Shown here piece after piece: positions 1 through 6,540 of a stretch of 39,084 nucleotides of DNA. The position numbers were made by a program, and so were the translations under genes. Below the pieces are notes generated by a model. The model worked only from the letters and a program-made list of their open reading frames with translations, had not been told where the DNA came from and made no database searches. Position 1 is the first letter of the stretch. Each line of letters opens with the position of its first letter. The stretch is from NCBI GenBank assembly GCA_021770785.1, contig JAETQH010000039.1, forward strand, positions 1 through 39,084. The letters are read 5' to 3'. The stretch is from Lachnospiraceae bacterium (GTDB taxonomy: Bacteria > Bacillota > Clostridia > Lachnospirales > Lachnospiraceae).

Positions 1-75
1 TGTAGTATACCGAGTTCCCTATAAGAAGAATTATAAAGAAAAAAATACGCTCAGGCAAACCATTTTCATTGCGTT

Positions 76-432
76 TTGTGCCTTGAGCGAAGCGAAAGGA
101 ATGGATATAAAAATGCACTTCATCCGGATTTTCTCTATCAGCCGCTGGTGGATATTGTGGATTCTGTTGAAGAGATTGATTTTTGTGAGCCGTCAGATGA
201 AAAGTGGGATTTTGCCAAAAGTCTGCTTTCTGTGTTGGAAAAGAGTATCAAAGAAATACCGGATGAAATCTTTCAAAGGAATGGTTTTCGAAAGGAAGAG
301 GTTCTTTTCTTCGCCACAATGGCGTCTGGAGATTATATGGAGGAAATGCTCGAAACTTCTGTAAAAATGTTTAATGCAGAAGAAACGCTTAGGGCATATG
401 GATTTACGGAGGAAAAACAGAATGTATATTGA
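76..432 (+). CDS. Unrecognised small acidic protein, possibly 5'-truncated
   Basis: Encodes up to 118 residues from a TTG codon. I do not recognise the family. The protein is acidic, has no membrane segment or signal peptide and looks helical. The start is doubtful: there is no ribosome site before the TTG, the reading frame stays open back to about position 37 without an ATG, and the first dozen residues (rich in Glu/Arg/Ser) look like translated non-coding DNA. The convincing part begins near residue 13. The gene may therefore be the remnant of a longer one cut at its 5' end. Its stop lies inside the start of the next gene, an overlap typical of translational coupling. Small acidic pairs of this kind are often immunity genes beside toxin loci, but nothing here proves that. 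Confidence 0.5.
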   Translation: MCLERSERNGYKNALHPDFLYQPLVDIVDSVEEIDFCEPSDEKWDFAKSLLSVLEKSIKEIPDEIFQRNGFRKEEVLFFATMASGDYMEEMLETSVKMFNAEETLRAYGFTEEKQNVY

Positions 433-910
433 AAATAAATATTGGAATAATTACATTGGTGATACGGATGACAGTTTGACACTGATAGATTATTTAGCAG
501 ATAAGGGAAAAGAAGAAATCTCTTTCAGTGAAATCTTTTCCGATACAGGATTAGACAAGTTAAACTGGCAATTCCGGCAAAAAGATATCTGTTTGGAATA
601 CAAAGACAAAACAGGTCTTACATGTGAGTTTTACTATGCGATTGACCTCATCACAGATTTAGCCGCCTTATTACTCGAATGCAAAATGAGCGGCAGCATT
701 AATCTATCTGAATTATACGGAAGTGACGCCGACACTATCTCTCCTATTCGTATCACAGCCACACAGGAAGAATTAGAGAAATTGAATCTGGCTTTAGCCG
801 ATTTTGTGTCCAATCCCCTTACATACGATTTATCAGAAATGTGTCCCGAAGAAGATATGCAGGAACTGGCAAATCTCTGCGAAGAATTAAGAACAGAATT
901 ATTTGCTTAA
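422..910 (+). CDS. Unrecognised 162-residue acidic protein, possibly immunity-like
   Basis: Starts at the ATG giving MYIENKYWNNY; the frame extends further upstream, but this ATG overlaps the end of the preceding gene by 11 bases and gives the better N-terminus. The product is soluble and acidic, without signal peptide, transmembrane segment or a catalytic motif I can identify. The composition and coupling to another small acidic protein resemble immunity proteins of polymorphic toxin loci, an inference from style only. No toxin gene is in the window. It is followed by a long gap and then by convergent minus-strand metal resistance genes. I see no clear terminator after it. Confidence 0.6.
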   Translation: MYIENKYWNNYIGDTDDSLTLIDYLADKGKEEISFSEIFSDTGLDKLNWQFRQKDICLEYKDKTGLTCEFYYAIDLITDLAALLLECKMSGSINLSELYGSDADTISPIRITATQEELEKLNLALADFVSNPLTYDLSEMCPEEDMQELANLCEELRTELFA

Positions 911-983
911 TACCTTTATCGTGAGCTCCCCCTTAAAATGATTAACTGTCGATCACAGTATTTCGCTGTCACCTTTGCCAAAA

Positions 984-1054
984 GAGGGCTGTCGATAACC
1001 GGTATTGGCAGCCTCCTTTGGGCAGACTGCCTCACCACCCACCAAACAGCCCTC
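984..1054. repeat. Long-spaced inverted repeat in the intergenic gap
   Basis: GAGGGCTGT at 984-992 is matched by its reverse complement ACAGCCCTC at 1046-1054, with shorter self-complementary pieces (GGCAG/CTGCC) between them. It lies between the plus-strand gene ending at 910 and the convergent cadA gene. It could be a folded RNA end or decayed mobile sequence; I cannot choose. Nothing else is visible in 911-1067. Confidence 0.35.
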
Positions 1055-1067
1055 CCCCCAATCCAGC

Positions 1068-1110
1068 GAAAAAAATCACCAGCGCCCTTTATCAAGCCCC
1101 AGTGATTTTT
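1068..1110 (-). terminator. Rho-independent terminator after cadA
   Basis: On the minus strand a 9-base arm AAAAATCAC pairs with GTGATTTTT (plus 1071-1079 and 1102-1110), with further pairing inside the loop, and the stem runs straight into a T tract. It lies 12 bases past the cadA stop codon. Confidence 0.75.
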
Positions 1111-1121
1111 CAGCCAACTTC

Positions 1122-2993
1122 TTATTTCTCCTTCAACGTACGCATAGAGTTCAAAATCGCAATCACAGAAACCCCCACATCCGCAAAAACCGCCTCCCAC
1201 ATATTCGCCATACCAAAGGCTCCCAGTATCAAAACTAACGCTTTGATTCCTAAAGCAAACACAATATTCTGCTTCACAATGCGCAGCGTTTTTCTCGAAA
1301 TACGCACGACCGCAGCAATTTTTCTCACATCATCGTCCATCAGCACCACATCAGCCGCCTCAATAGCAGCGTCAGATCCCATACTGCCCATAGCGATTCC
1401 AATATCCGCCCGAGTAAGCACCGGAGCGTCGTTGATACCGTCTCCCACGAAAGCAAGCCGTTCCTTTTCCGCCTGGGCGTTAAGAAGGCGTTCTACCTGG
1501 GTTACTTTATCCGCCGGAAGCAGTTCTGCATGGTACTCGTCCAGTCCCAGTTCTTCTGCCACTGCCGCTGCCGCTTCTTCCCTGTCTCCAGTCAACATGA
1601 CGCATTTCTTCACGCCCACCTTTTTCATATCGGAAATAGCTTCTTTAGCTCCCACTTTTATCCGGTCGGAAATTACGATAGTACCTGCAAATTTACCGTC
1701 ACAGGCAACATAAACTACAGTTCCCACACTGTTATTTTCCGTATAAGAAATGTTTTTTGCTGCCATGAGCTTGGCATTTCCCAAATATACCTCTCTGCCG
1801 TCCACCAAACAATGTATGCCATGCCCTGCCACTTCTTCGGCATCGGTCACACGCTCCATAGATAAGGCGACTGCATAGGCTTCACGAATGGAATTAGCGA
1901 TAGGGTGGTTAGAATAACCCTCGCCGTAAGCGGCAATTTCCAAAAGTTCTTCCCGGCTCATTCCGCTTTCCGGAAGAACCTCTGTGACTTTAAATTCTCC
2001 CTTTGTGAGGGTTCCTGTCTTGTCGAAAACGATGGTGCTCATTTCTGCCACCGCTTCTAAGTAGTTGCTGCCCTTTACCAACACACCGATTTTAGAGGCT
2101 GCGCCGATACCGCCAAAAAATCCCAGCGGAACGGAGATAACCAACGCACAGGGACAGGAAATAACCAGAAAGATACATGCCCGCTGTATCCATTCGCCCC
2201 AGCCTCCGCCTAAAATAAGGGGCGGAAGTACGGCAAGCAGCACAGCTCCCACGGTTACCACCGGGGTATAATATTTTGCAAAACGGGTAATAAAATTCTC
2301 CACCTTTGCCTTTTTACTGCTGGCATTCTCCACCAGTTCCAAAATCTTTGCCACAGTAGAATCGTCAAAATCTTTTGTGGTCTGTACTTTTAAAGTACCG
2401 CTGCCGTTGACGCAGCCGCTGATAACTTCATCGCCCGTCTTTGCCTTTCTGGGAACGGATTCTCCCGTCAGTGCGGCGGTATCAATCATGGATTCTCCCT
2501 CCACCACAACGCCGTCAAGGGGGATGCGCTCTCCCGGTTTTATTACAATGACAGTTCCGATTTCCACATCATCCGGGTCTACCTGAAGCAGTTTCCCCTC
2601 TTCTTCTACGTTGGCATATTCGGGGCAGATATCCATCATATCGGAAATTGACTGTCTGGATTTTCCTACGGCATAGCTCTGGAAGAGTTCGCCCACCTGA
2701 TAAAAAAGCATAACTGCCACTGCCTCAGAATATTCTTTTACTCCAAGGGCTCCAAAGGTTGCCACCATCATCAGAAAATTTTCGTCAAAAATCTGTCCGT
2801 GGCTGATATTTCTTGCGGCTTTGTAAATAATGTCATAACCGATAATCAAATACGGTATGAGATAGATTGCAAACAGTACTACCTGAGACGGTACACTCTC
2901 CAGCCTTCCAGTATGTTCGCATACCATTAACACTGCAAATAGTACAAACGTCATAATAATACGCGTTAACATTCGTTTTTGTTTCTTTGTCAT
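1122..2993 (-). CDS. cadA: Cd2+/Zn2+/Pb2+-exporting P1B-2-type ATPase
   Basis: A membrane pump of 623 residues that uses ATP to expel soft divalent metals. Visible motifs are TGES at 176-179 (actuator), CPC at 280-282 in the metal-path helix, the phosphorylated Asp324 in DKTGTLTKG, His363 in SNHPIA, and GDGINDAP with Asp518. The last helices carry the Asn...Lys pattern and a D-V-G triad, hallmarks of the Zn/Cd/Pb subgroup rather than copper pumps. No heavy-metal-associated domain precedes the first helix, so the protein is shorter than classical CadA; a separate metallochaperone-like gene upstream supplies that domain. The ATG has a good GGGAGG site. It has its own promoter and operator at 3134-3156. 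Function class is firm; the exact preferred metal is inferred from the CadC regulator. Confidence 0.93.
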   Translation of the reverse strand: MTKKQKRMLTRIIMTFVLFAVLMVCEHTGRLESVPSQVVLFAIYLIPYLIIGYDIIYKAARNISHGQIFDENFLMMVATFGALGVKEYSEAVAVMLFYQVGELFQSYAVGKSRQSISDMMDICPEYANVEEEGKLLQVDPDDVEIGTVIVIKPGERIPLDGVVVEGESMIDTAALTGESVPRKAKTGDEVISGCVNGSGTLKVQTTKDFDDSTVAKILELVENASSKKAKVENFITRFAKYYTPVVTVGAVLLAVLPPLILGGGWGEWIQRACIFLVISCPCALVISVPLGFFGGIGAASKIGVLVKGSNYLEAVAEMSTIVFDKTGTLTKGEFKVTEVLPESGMSREELLEIAAYGEGYSNHPIANSIREAYAVALSMERVTDAEEVAGHGIHCLVDGREVYLGNAKLMAAKNISYTENNSVGTVVYVACDGKFAGTIVISDRIKVGAKEAISDMKKVGVKKCVMLTGDREEAAAAVAEELGLDEYHAELLPADKVTQVERLLNAQAEKERLAFVGDGINDAPVLTRADIGIAMGSMGSDAAIEAADVVLMDDDVRKIAAVVRISRKTLRIVKQNIVFALGIKALVLILGAFGMANMWEAVFADVGVSVIAILNSMRTLKEK

Positions 2994-3133
2994 AGCTATT
3001 TCCTCCCTGTAAAAGCTATTTTCTCTGAATTTTTCTTATATTAGAATTTAACATTTTTTCTCTTCATTATATTTTCAGTATTTTCTCTTTTTCTTTTTTC
3101 TATCTTTATTTATTCCTTGTTTTTCTTTTTTTC

Positions 3134-3156
3134 ATTATATGAACATATATTCATAT
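3134..3156 (-). promoter_or_regulatory. cadA promoter -10 with CadC-type operator
   Basis: The palindrome ATATGAACATATATTCATAT occupies 3137-3156 and overlaps a minus-strand TATAAT -10 box at 3134-3139. It has the general form of ArsR/SmtB operators (TGAACA-like half sites facing TTCA). The same 20 bases recur with 18 matches, in the reverse orientation, at the repressor gene's promoter (3955-3974). No good -35 box is visible. Confidence 0.75.
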
Positions 3157-3167
3157 GTTTTTCTTTT

Positions 3168-3200
3168 TTTATGCAATAGGAAAATTTCCTATTGCATAAA
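3168..3200. repeat. Perfect 33-base palindrome between the HMA gene and cadA
   Basis: Two 16-base arms (TTTATGCAATAGGAAA and its exact complement) flank one central A. A U tract does not follow the stem on either strand (minus-strand RNA continues with A's), so it is not a standard terminator. It lies 66 bases past the HMA gene stop and just upstream of the cadA operator, in an otherwise very T-rich stretch. Possible roles are mRNA 3'-end protection of the HMA transcript or a second protein site. Confidence 0.7.
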
Positions 3201-3266
3201 GTCATTGTTTTTCTTCCTATGTTTCCTACTCTTCTCTACTTTTGCCCTGTTTTGCAAAAATTAATT

Positions 3267-3485
3267 TTACATTAAAATTTTACAGTCCGGTTCCACCTTG
3301 GCGCAAACCTTTACGACCTCTTCCATAATCCCATCGAATTTCTCATCCTCAGCGTCCACCATCATTTTCTGTGTCATAAAGCTGACGTTTGCGTCATTGA
3401 CACCGGGAATCTTTTTAATGGCATCCTCCATTTTTGCTGCGCAGTTTGCACAGTCTAAATCTTCCAGTTTGAATTTCTTTTTCAT
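3267..3485 (-). CDS. Free-standing heavy-metal-associated (HMA) domain protein
   Basis: A 72-residue cytoplasmic protein made of a single ferredoxin-like HMA domain. The metal motif is D-C-A-N-C (Cys13 and Cys16), with the usual I-P-G-V...A-N-V-S-F pattern after it. The DCANC form, rather than the MTCxxC of copper chaperones, is typical of domains belonging to Zn/Cd ATPases. It lies between the repressor and the pump, which has no HMA domain of its own, so it most likely hands metal to the pump or replaces the missing N-terminal domain in trans. The ATG follows an excellent AAAGGAGG site. Additional cysteines occur near the C-terminus. Confidence 0.9.
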   Translation of the reverse strand: MKKKFKLEDLDCANCAAKMEDAIKKIPGVNDANVSFMTQKMMVDAEDEKFDGIMEEVVKVCAKVEPDCKILM

Positions 3486-3554
3486 AGGTTATCCTCCTTT
3501 AATATCAGGCGTTTTTTGCACTGCCTGGATTGTTTTATTAAATTTAAATTTATC

Positions 3555-3914
3555 TTATTCCTCAATATGTTCCCGCCCCTGGTCGATAATGGTTCTCACA
3601 TGGTCATCCGCTAGGGAATAGAAAACCGATTTGCCTTCCCGACGCCCGGTGACAAGTTTTGCCTGTTTTAAAATTTTCAACTGATGGGAAATCGCTGACT
3701 GGTTCATATGCAAAGTCTGTGCTAAATCACAGACACATAACTCCGACTCAAACAGGACATATAAAATCCGAATCCGGGTAGAATCACCGAATACTTTAAA
3801 GAGCTCTGCGATGTCATATAATTCGTCCTCGTCCGGCATTTTCTCGTTTGCCCTCTGAATGCGGTCCTCATGGACACAGAAATCCTCACAGTGTTCTACA
3901 TCTTCTAGTGCCAA
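3555..3914 (-). CDS. cadC: CadC-type ArsR/SmtB metal-responsive repressor
   Basis: A 119-residue winged-helix repressor that should leave DNA when Cd, Pb or Zn binds. The four cysteine ligands of the CadC alpha3N site are present as Cys9, Cys13, Cys60 and Cys62 (E-L-C-V-C-D-L-A). The alpha5 zinc site is also complete: Asp103, His105, His116, Glu119. These are all offset by two from the residue numbers I recall for staphylococcal CadC. The recognition helix region is N-Q-S-A-I-S-H-Q-L-K. The start is TTG at 3914, six bases after GGAGGT; no ATG fits. The gene lies upstream of the HMA protein and pump in the same direction and has an operator in its own promoter, implying autoregulation. Confidence 0.93.
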   Translation of the reverse strand: MALEDVEHCEDFCVHEDRIQRANEKMPDEDELYDIAELFKVFGDSTRIRILYVLFESELCVCDLAQTLHMNQSAISHQLKILKQAKLVTGRREGKSVFYSLADDHVRTIIDQGREHIEE

Positions 3915-3942
3915 GTTCTCACCTCCGGTTTCACTTTTTCCT

Positions 3943-3974
3943 ATTCATATTATCATATGAATATCTGTTCATGT
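3943..3974 (-). promoter_or_regulatory. cadC promoter with two overlapping palindromes
   Basis: ATATGAATATCTGTTCATGT at 3955-3974 matches the cadA operator at 18 of 20 positions. It abuts a minus-strand GATAAT -10 at 3949-3954. A second palindrome, ATTCATAT (3943-3950) with ATATGAAT (3955-3962), overlaps it across the -10 box. Repressor binding here would block cadC transcription. Confidence 0.72.
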
Positions 3975-4013
3975 ATAGAATATAACTTTTGAGGGTGTAT
4001 GTCAAGGATAATT

Positions 4014-5699
4014 TTATTCTGTTTTCGTGTAATACAGCTTTGCAAATACTCCATTTTTCTCTAAGAGCTGCTCAAAGGTTCCCTGTTCCACAAGTTCCCC
4101 CTTCTGCATTACCAAAATTGCATCATACATTTTTAGAATTTCCTCATAATAACGATGTGTGATACTGATACAGGTTACATCTTTTAATTTCAACAGCATA
4201 CGCTCCACAAAAAGAAGCGTCTCATTGTCCATTCCCGATGTTGCCTCATCTAACAGCAGCCACTCTTTTCCTCTACTCAATGCTCTGGCTATGGCAATTT
4301 TTTCCCGTTCTCCTCCGGAAAGATTTTCTCCATTGCCCGTCAGGCAGTATTCCATATCTACGCCTTTTTTTTCTAACGTTTCCTGCAATTTTACATCTTC
4401 TGTAATTTTCTCTAAAGTCTTCTCTTCTAATACGTCATCAAATACAATATTTTCCCTTATTGTTCCCTCGAATAAATATACCTCCTGATTAATAACGGAA
4501 AAAGCTTTCCTCTTTTCTCTCTTACTCCATTCCTCTTTCCCATCGTTATAGAAGATTTCCCCTGTATCCCCCTCTAACTCTCCCTCTATCAGCTTTAAAA
4601 GGGTTGTCTTCCCACTGCCGCTTTCTCCCACAACCGCATATTTTTTTCCTTGTTCAAAACAGAAAGATACGTCAGAAACAGCATTGTTTCCCTGCGTATA
4701 AGAGAAGGATACCTGTTTGAATCGTATCGTTTCCAATTTCCCTGTTGTTTTCGTTTCCTGCATTTTCTCACTGTTTTCTTCACTTAAGTAAGACAGCACT
4801 TCCTTTTCAATTCCTCTGACTGACTGCATTTGATTCAAGCTGTCTATAATATCAAACACCGGATTCATGACCTTATTCATCAACTGTGTAATGGCAAGCA
4901 CATCTCCGGCAGTAATCTTTTCCAAAATTACAAAAATACCGGATATTGCAAAAACCGCAAACTGCATCCCCACTGCAATGAAATTAGTTGTAACATCTGC
5001 CCCTGCCTTTTTCTTTTCCATATCCCAGCGGGCGGATTTCACCATGTGGTTGCTCTTCTCATGGCGTTTTGTCATATAAGCTTCCAGTTCAAAATTTCTC
5101 ACTACCCGGATTCCCTTAAAAATATCGTCCACGGTACGATTATAGTCTTTCAGATTTTTCGTATATGCTTCCGTTGCCCTGCCAAGCCTCTTTCCCCAGA
5201 TTTTAGGTATTACTATCGGCAAAGCAGACAGGGCAATCGCAATGACGGAGACAAAGGGCTGTATATACATCATGATTGCCAGTGACAGGACAAGAATTAC
5301 GACACTTCTTAAAATCACAAAAAACGGTGCTATCCCCTTTTCTTCTACCAGTTTCAAATCATTGTTGAAAAGAGAGAGGTATTCTGCACTCTTTTTTTCC
5401 TCGAAGTCATTTGCATTTTTATCAATGAGTGCCGCAAACAGATCCTTTTTTATACTGTACATTGTTTCTGAAAAATATGCGGCTTTGAGCGTGCGTGTTC
5501 CCCAACTCACAAGGGAGTATTCTGCAATAAAGCAGATAATCATTCCCGTAACCCTTATCAGCTGCTGCATATCTCCACCCGTCGCCGCATCCATCGTCTG
5601 TTTCAGCAGTACTGCCATGTATGCCACGTTTGCTGCGTCTAACACTACGAACAGACAGTACCAAATAAATTTATGACTCCGCATGATGTATGTTCCCAT
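4014..5699 (-). CDS. ABC exporter half-transporter (fused membrane and ATPase domains)
   Basis: A 561-residue protein with an N-terminal membrane domain of about six helices (roughly residues 5-300) and a C-terminal ATPase domain (roughly 330-555). The ATPase shows Walker A (VGESGSGKTTLL), the signature LSGGEREKIAIARAL, Walker B (WLLLDEATSGMD) and the switch His in SITHR. It should work as a homodimer exporting a lipid, peptide or drug-like molecule; the substrate cannot be told. No peptidase domain is present and no peptide or partner gene lies beside it. The ATG at 5699 follows AGGAGA. The gene stands alone with its own promoter at 5749-5777. It is unrelated to the metal genes downstream as far as can be seen. 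Confidence 0.88.
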   Translation of the reverse strand: MGTYIMRSHKFIWYCLFVVLDAANVAYMAVLLKQTMDAATGGDMQQLIRVTGMIICFIAEYSLVSWGTRTLKAAYFSETMYSIKKDLFAALIDKNANDFEEKKSAEYLSLFNNDLKLVEEKGIAPFFVILRSVVILVLSLAIMMYIQPFVSVIAIALSALPIVIPKIWGKRLGRATEAYTKNLKDYNRTVDDIFKGIRVVRNFELEAYMTKRHEKSNHMVKSARWDMEKKKAGADVTTNFIAVGMQFAVFAISGIFVILEKITAGDVLAITQLMNKVMNPVFDIIDSLNQMQSVRGIEKEVLSYLSEENSEKMQETKTTGKLETIRFKQVSFSYTQGNNAVSDVSFCFEQGKKYAVVGESGSGKTTLLKLIEGELEGDTGEIFYNDGKEEWSKREKRKAFSVINQEVYLFEGTIRENIVFDDVLEEKTLEKITEDVKLQETLEKKGVDMEYCLTGNGENLSGGEREKIAIARALSRGKEWLLLDEATSGMDNETLLFVERMLLKLKDVTCISITHRYYEEILKMYDAILVMQKGELVEQGTFEQLLEKNGVFAKLYYTKTE

Positions 5700-5748
5700 T
5701 GTTTATTTCTCCTATCCGTATGAAACGGTTTTTCAATACATTTTTATA

Positions 5749-5777
5749 AATATACCGTTTTTCCTTCCATTTATCAA
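5749..5777 (-). promoter_or_regulatory. Sigma-A-type promoter of the ABC exporter
   Basis: On the minus strand TTGATA (plus 5772-5777) and TATATT (plus 5749-5754) are separated by 17 bases. A 7-base inverted repeat, AAACGGT and ACCGTTT, flanks the transcription start region (about 5723-5760) and may be a regulator site or leader hairpin. Confidence 0.65.
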
Positions 5778-5821
5778 TATTTTTTTGATTTTCTTCAAAT
5801 TTCACAGAAACTTTTCCAAAC

Positions 5822-5862
5822 AAAAAATGTGCAAGCCCCAAATTCGGACTTGCACATTTTTT
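5822..5862. terminator. Strong, near-symmetric terminator after the Feo operon
   Basis: Fourteen-base perfect arms, AAAAAATGTGCAAG at 5822-5835 and its complement at 5849-5862. Because each arm carries an A or T run at its outside end, it can stop transcription from either direction. On the minus strand it begins four bases past the Fur-like gene. Confidence 0.85.
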
Positions 5863-5865
5863 CTT

Positions 5866-6378
5866 TCACTCTCTGCAATTCTCATAAGCATTTCCGCCAT
5901 GGCTCTGCCCGCACTCACAGGGCTTTACCACCACGTTGCGGATTTCCTGGTTTTCAATGTATCCGCAGGCCTTCAGCCCCGCCCGGATAACGGAATTCCA
6001 CATCTGGGCGGACAAGTTGCAGATGGTATCATCGCTGAGTTCCACCCGGCAGGCCTCCTCTATCTCACAGGCTTCTCCACAGGCGATTTTATACATATTC
6101 TTACGACTGATAGCGCCGATTTCCTCTAAGGTATTGACCATACGGTATACCGTTGCCGGGCCGATTTTATCATCCTCCTTAGACGCCCTATAATAGATTT
6201 CCTTACAGCAGGAACACTCCTCTTCTAAAATAATATCTAAAAGCATAAGACGCTGTTTTGTAATCCGGCAGCCTTTTTCTCGAAGCTGTTTTACAATCAT
6301 TTCTTTCTGCATCTGTGTCCTGTGGTAACTTCTGAAATCATGTTTTCTGCCTTCTTTTTCCGTCGTTTTCTGTAACAA
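5866..6378 (-). CDS. Cysteine-rich Fur-family-like regulator of the Feo operon
   Basis: A 170-residue protein. Residues about 25-95 match the Fur winged helix: G-C-R-I-T-K-Q-R near 36-43, then K-I-G-P-A-T-V-Y-R near 71-79 as the recognition helix. The C-terminal half is unusual. It has none of the H-H-x-H/C-x-x-C pattern of Fur, Zur or PerR, only three histidines in all, but twelve cysteines, including C-S-C-C at 55-58, a spaced C/C/C set at 100, 104 and 110, and C-E-C-G at 154-157. The start is TTG at 6378, seven bases after AGGAGG; longer frames lack a ribosome site. That ribosome site begins in the stop codon of the preceding peptide gene. It is the last gene of the Feo operon, so it likely senses iron or redox state and controls this operon. 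Sensing mechanism is inference. Confidence 0.8.
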   Translation of the reverse strand: MLQKTTEKEGRKHDFRSYHRTQMQKEMIVKQLREKGCRITKQRLMLLDIILEEECSCCKEIYYRASKEDDKIGPATVYRMVNTLEEIGAISRKNMYKIACGEACEIEEACRVELSDDTICNLSAQMWNSVIRAGLKACGYIENQEIRNVVVKPCECGQSHGGNAYENCRE

Positions 6379-6389
6379 GGTTCCACCTC

Positions 6390-6527
6390 CTAGCTGCAGT
6401 GTCCGCCGCAATGGCTGCAATCTCCGCCGCAATGGAGAGATTTTCCGTTCTTTTTATCTTTTATCATGCTTCTCACAATCAGAACCACAACGGCTAACAA
6501 TGCTAATCCTACTATCAAAGTACCCAT
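6390..6527 (-). CDS. FeoB-associated Cys/His-rich small membrane protein
   Basis: A 45-residue protein found by reading the gap between feoB and the Fur-like gene. Residues 3-18 form one hydrophobic helix (T-L-I-V-G-L-A-L-L-A...). A short basic segment follows (K-D-K-K-N-G-K), and then the tail H-C-G-G-D-C-S-H-C-G-G-H-C-S with four Cys and three His. This layout matches the FeoB-associated Cys-rich membrane protein family found at the end of many clostridial Feo operons. The tail would face the cytosol and could take ferrous iron from FeoB or help its gating; the role is not established. ATG at 6527 follows GGAGG. The start is 13 bases after the feoB stop. Confidence 0.9.
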   Translation of the reverse strand: MGTLIVGLALLAVVVLIVRSMIKDKKNGKSLHCGGDCSHCGGHCS

Positions 6528-6540
6528 AAGACGCCTCCTT

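Noticed and set aside
83..364. Alternative plus-strand frame across the first small gene
   Set aside because: Trp/Arg/Phe-rich composition with no ribosome site; the frame used in the feature list gives a sensible acidic protein overlapping the next gene.
916..1238. Open frames on both strands between the plus-strand pair and cadA
   Set aside because: They overlap the cadA terminator and the end of cadA, have odd Gly/Cys/Trp- or Pro/Ser-rich compositions and no ribosome sites.
3168..3200. Standard intrinsic terminator
   Set aside because: The T's precede the stem on plus and A's follow it on minus; neither strand has a U tract after the hairpin.
4014..5699. Bacteriocin-type exporter with a peptide substrate
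   Set aside because: No N-terminal C39 peptidase and no short peptide gene nearby; substrate left open.
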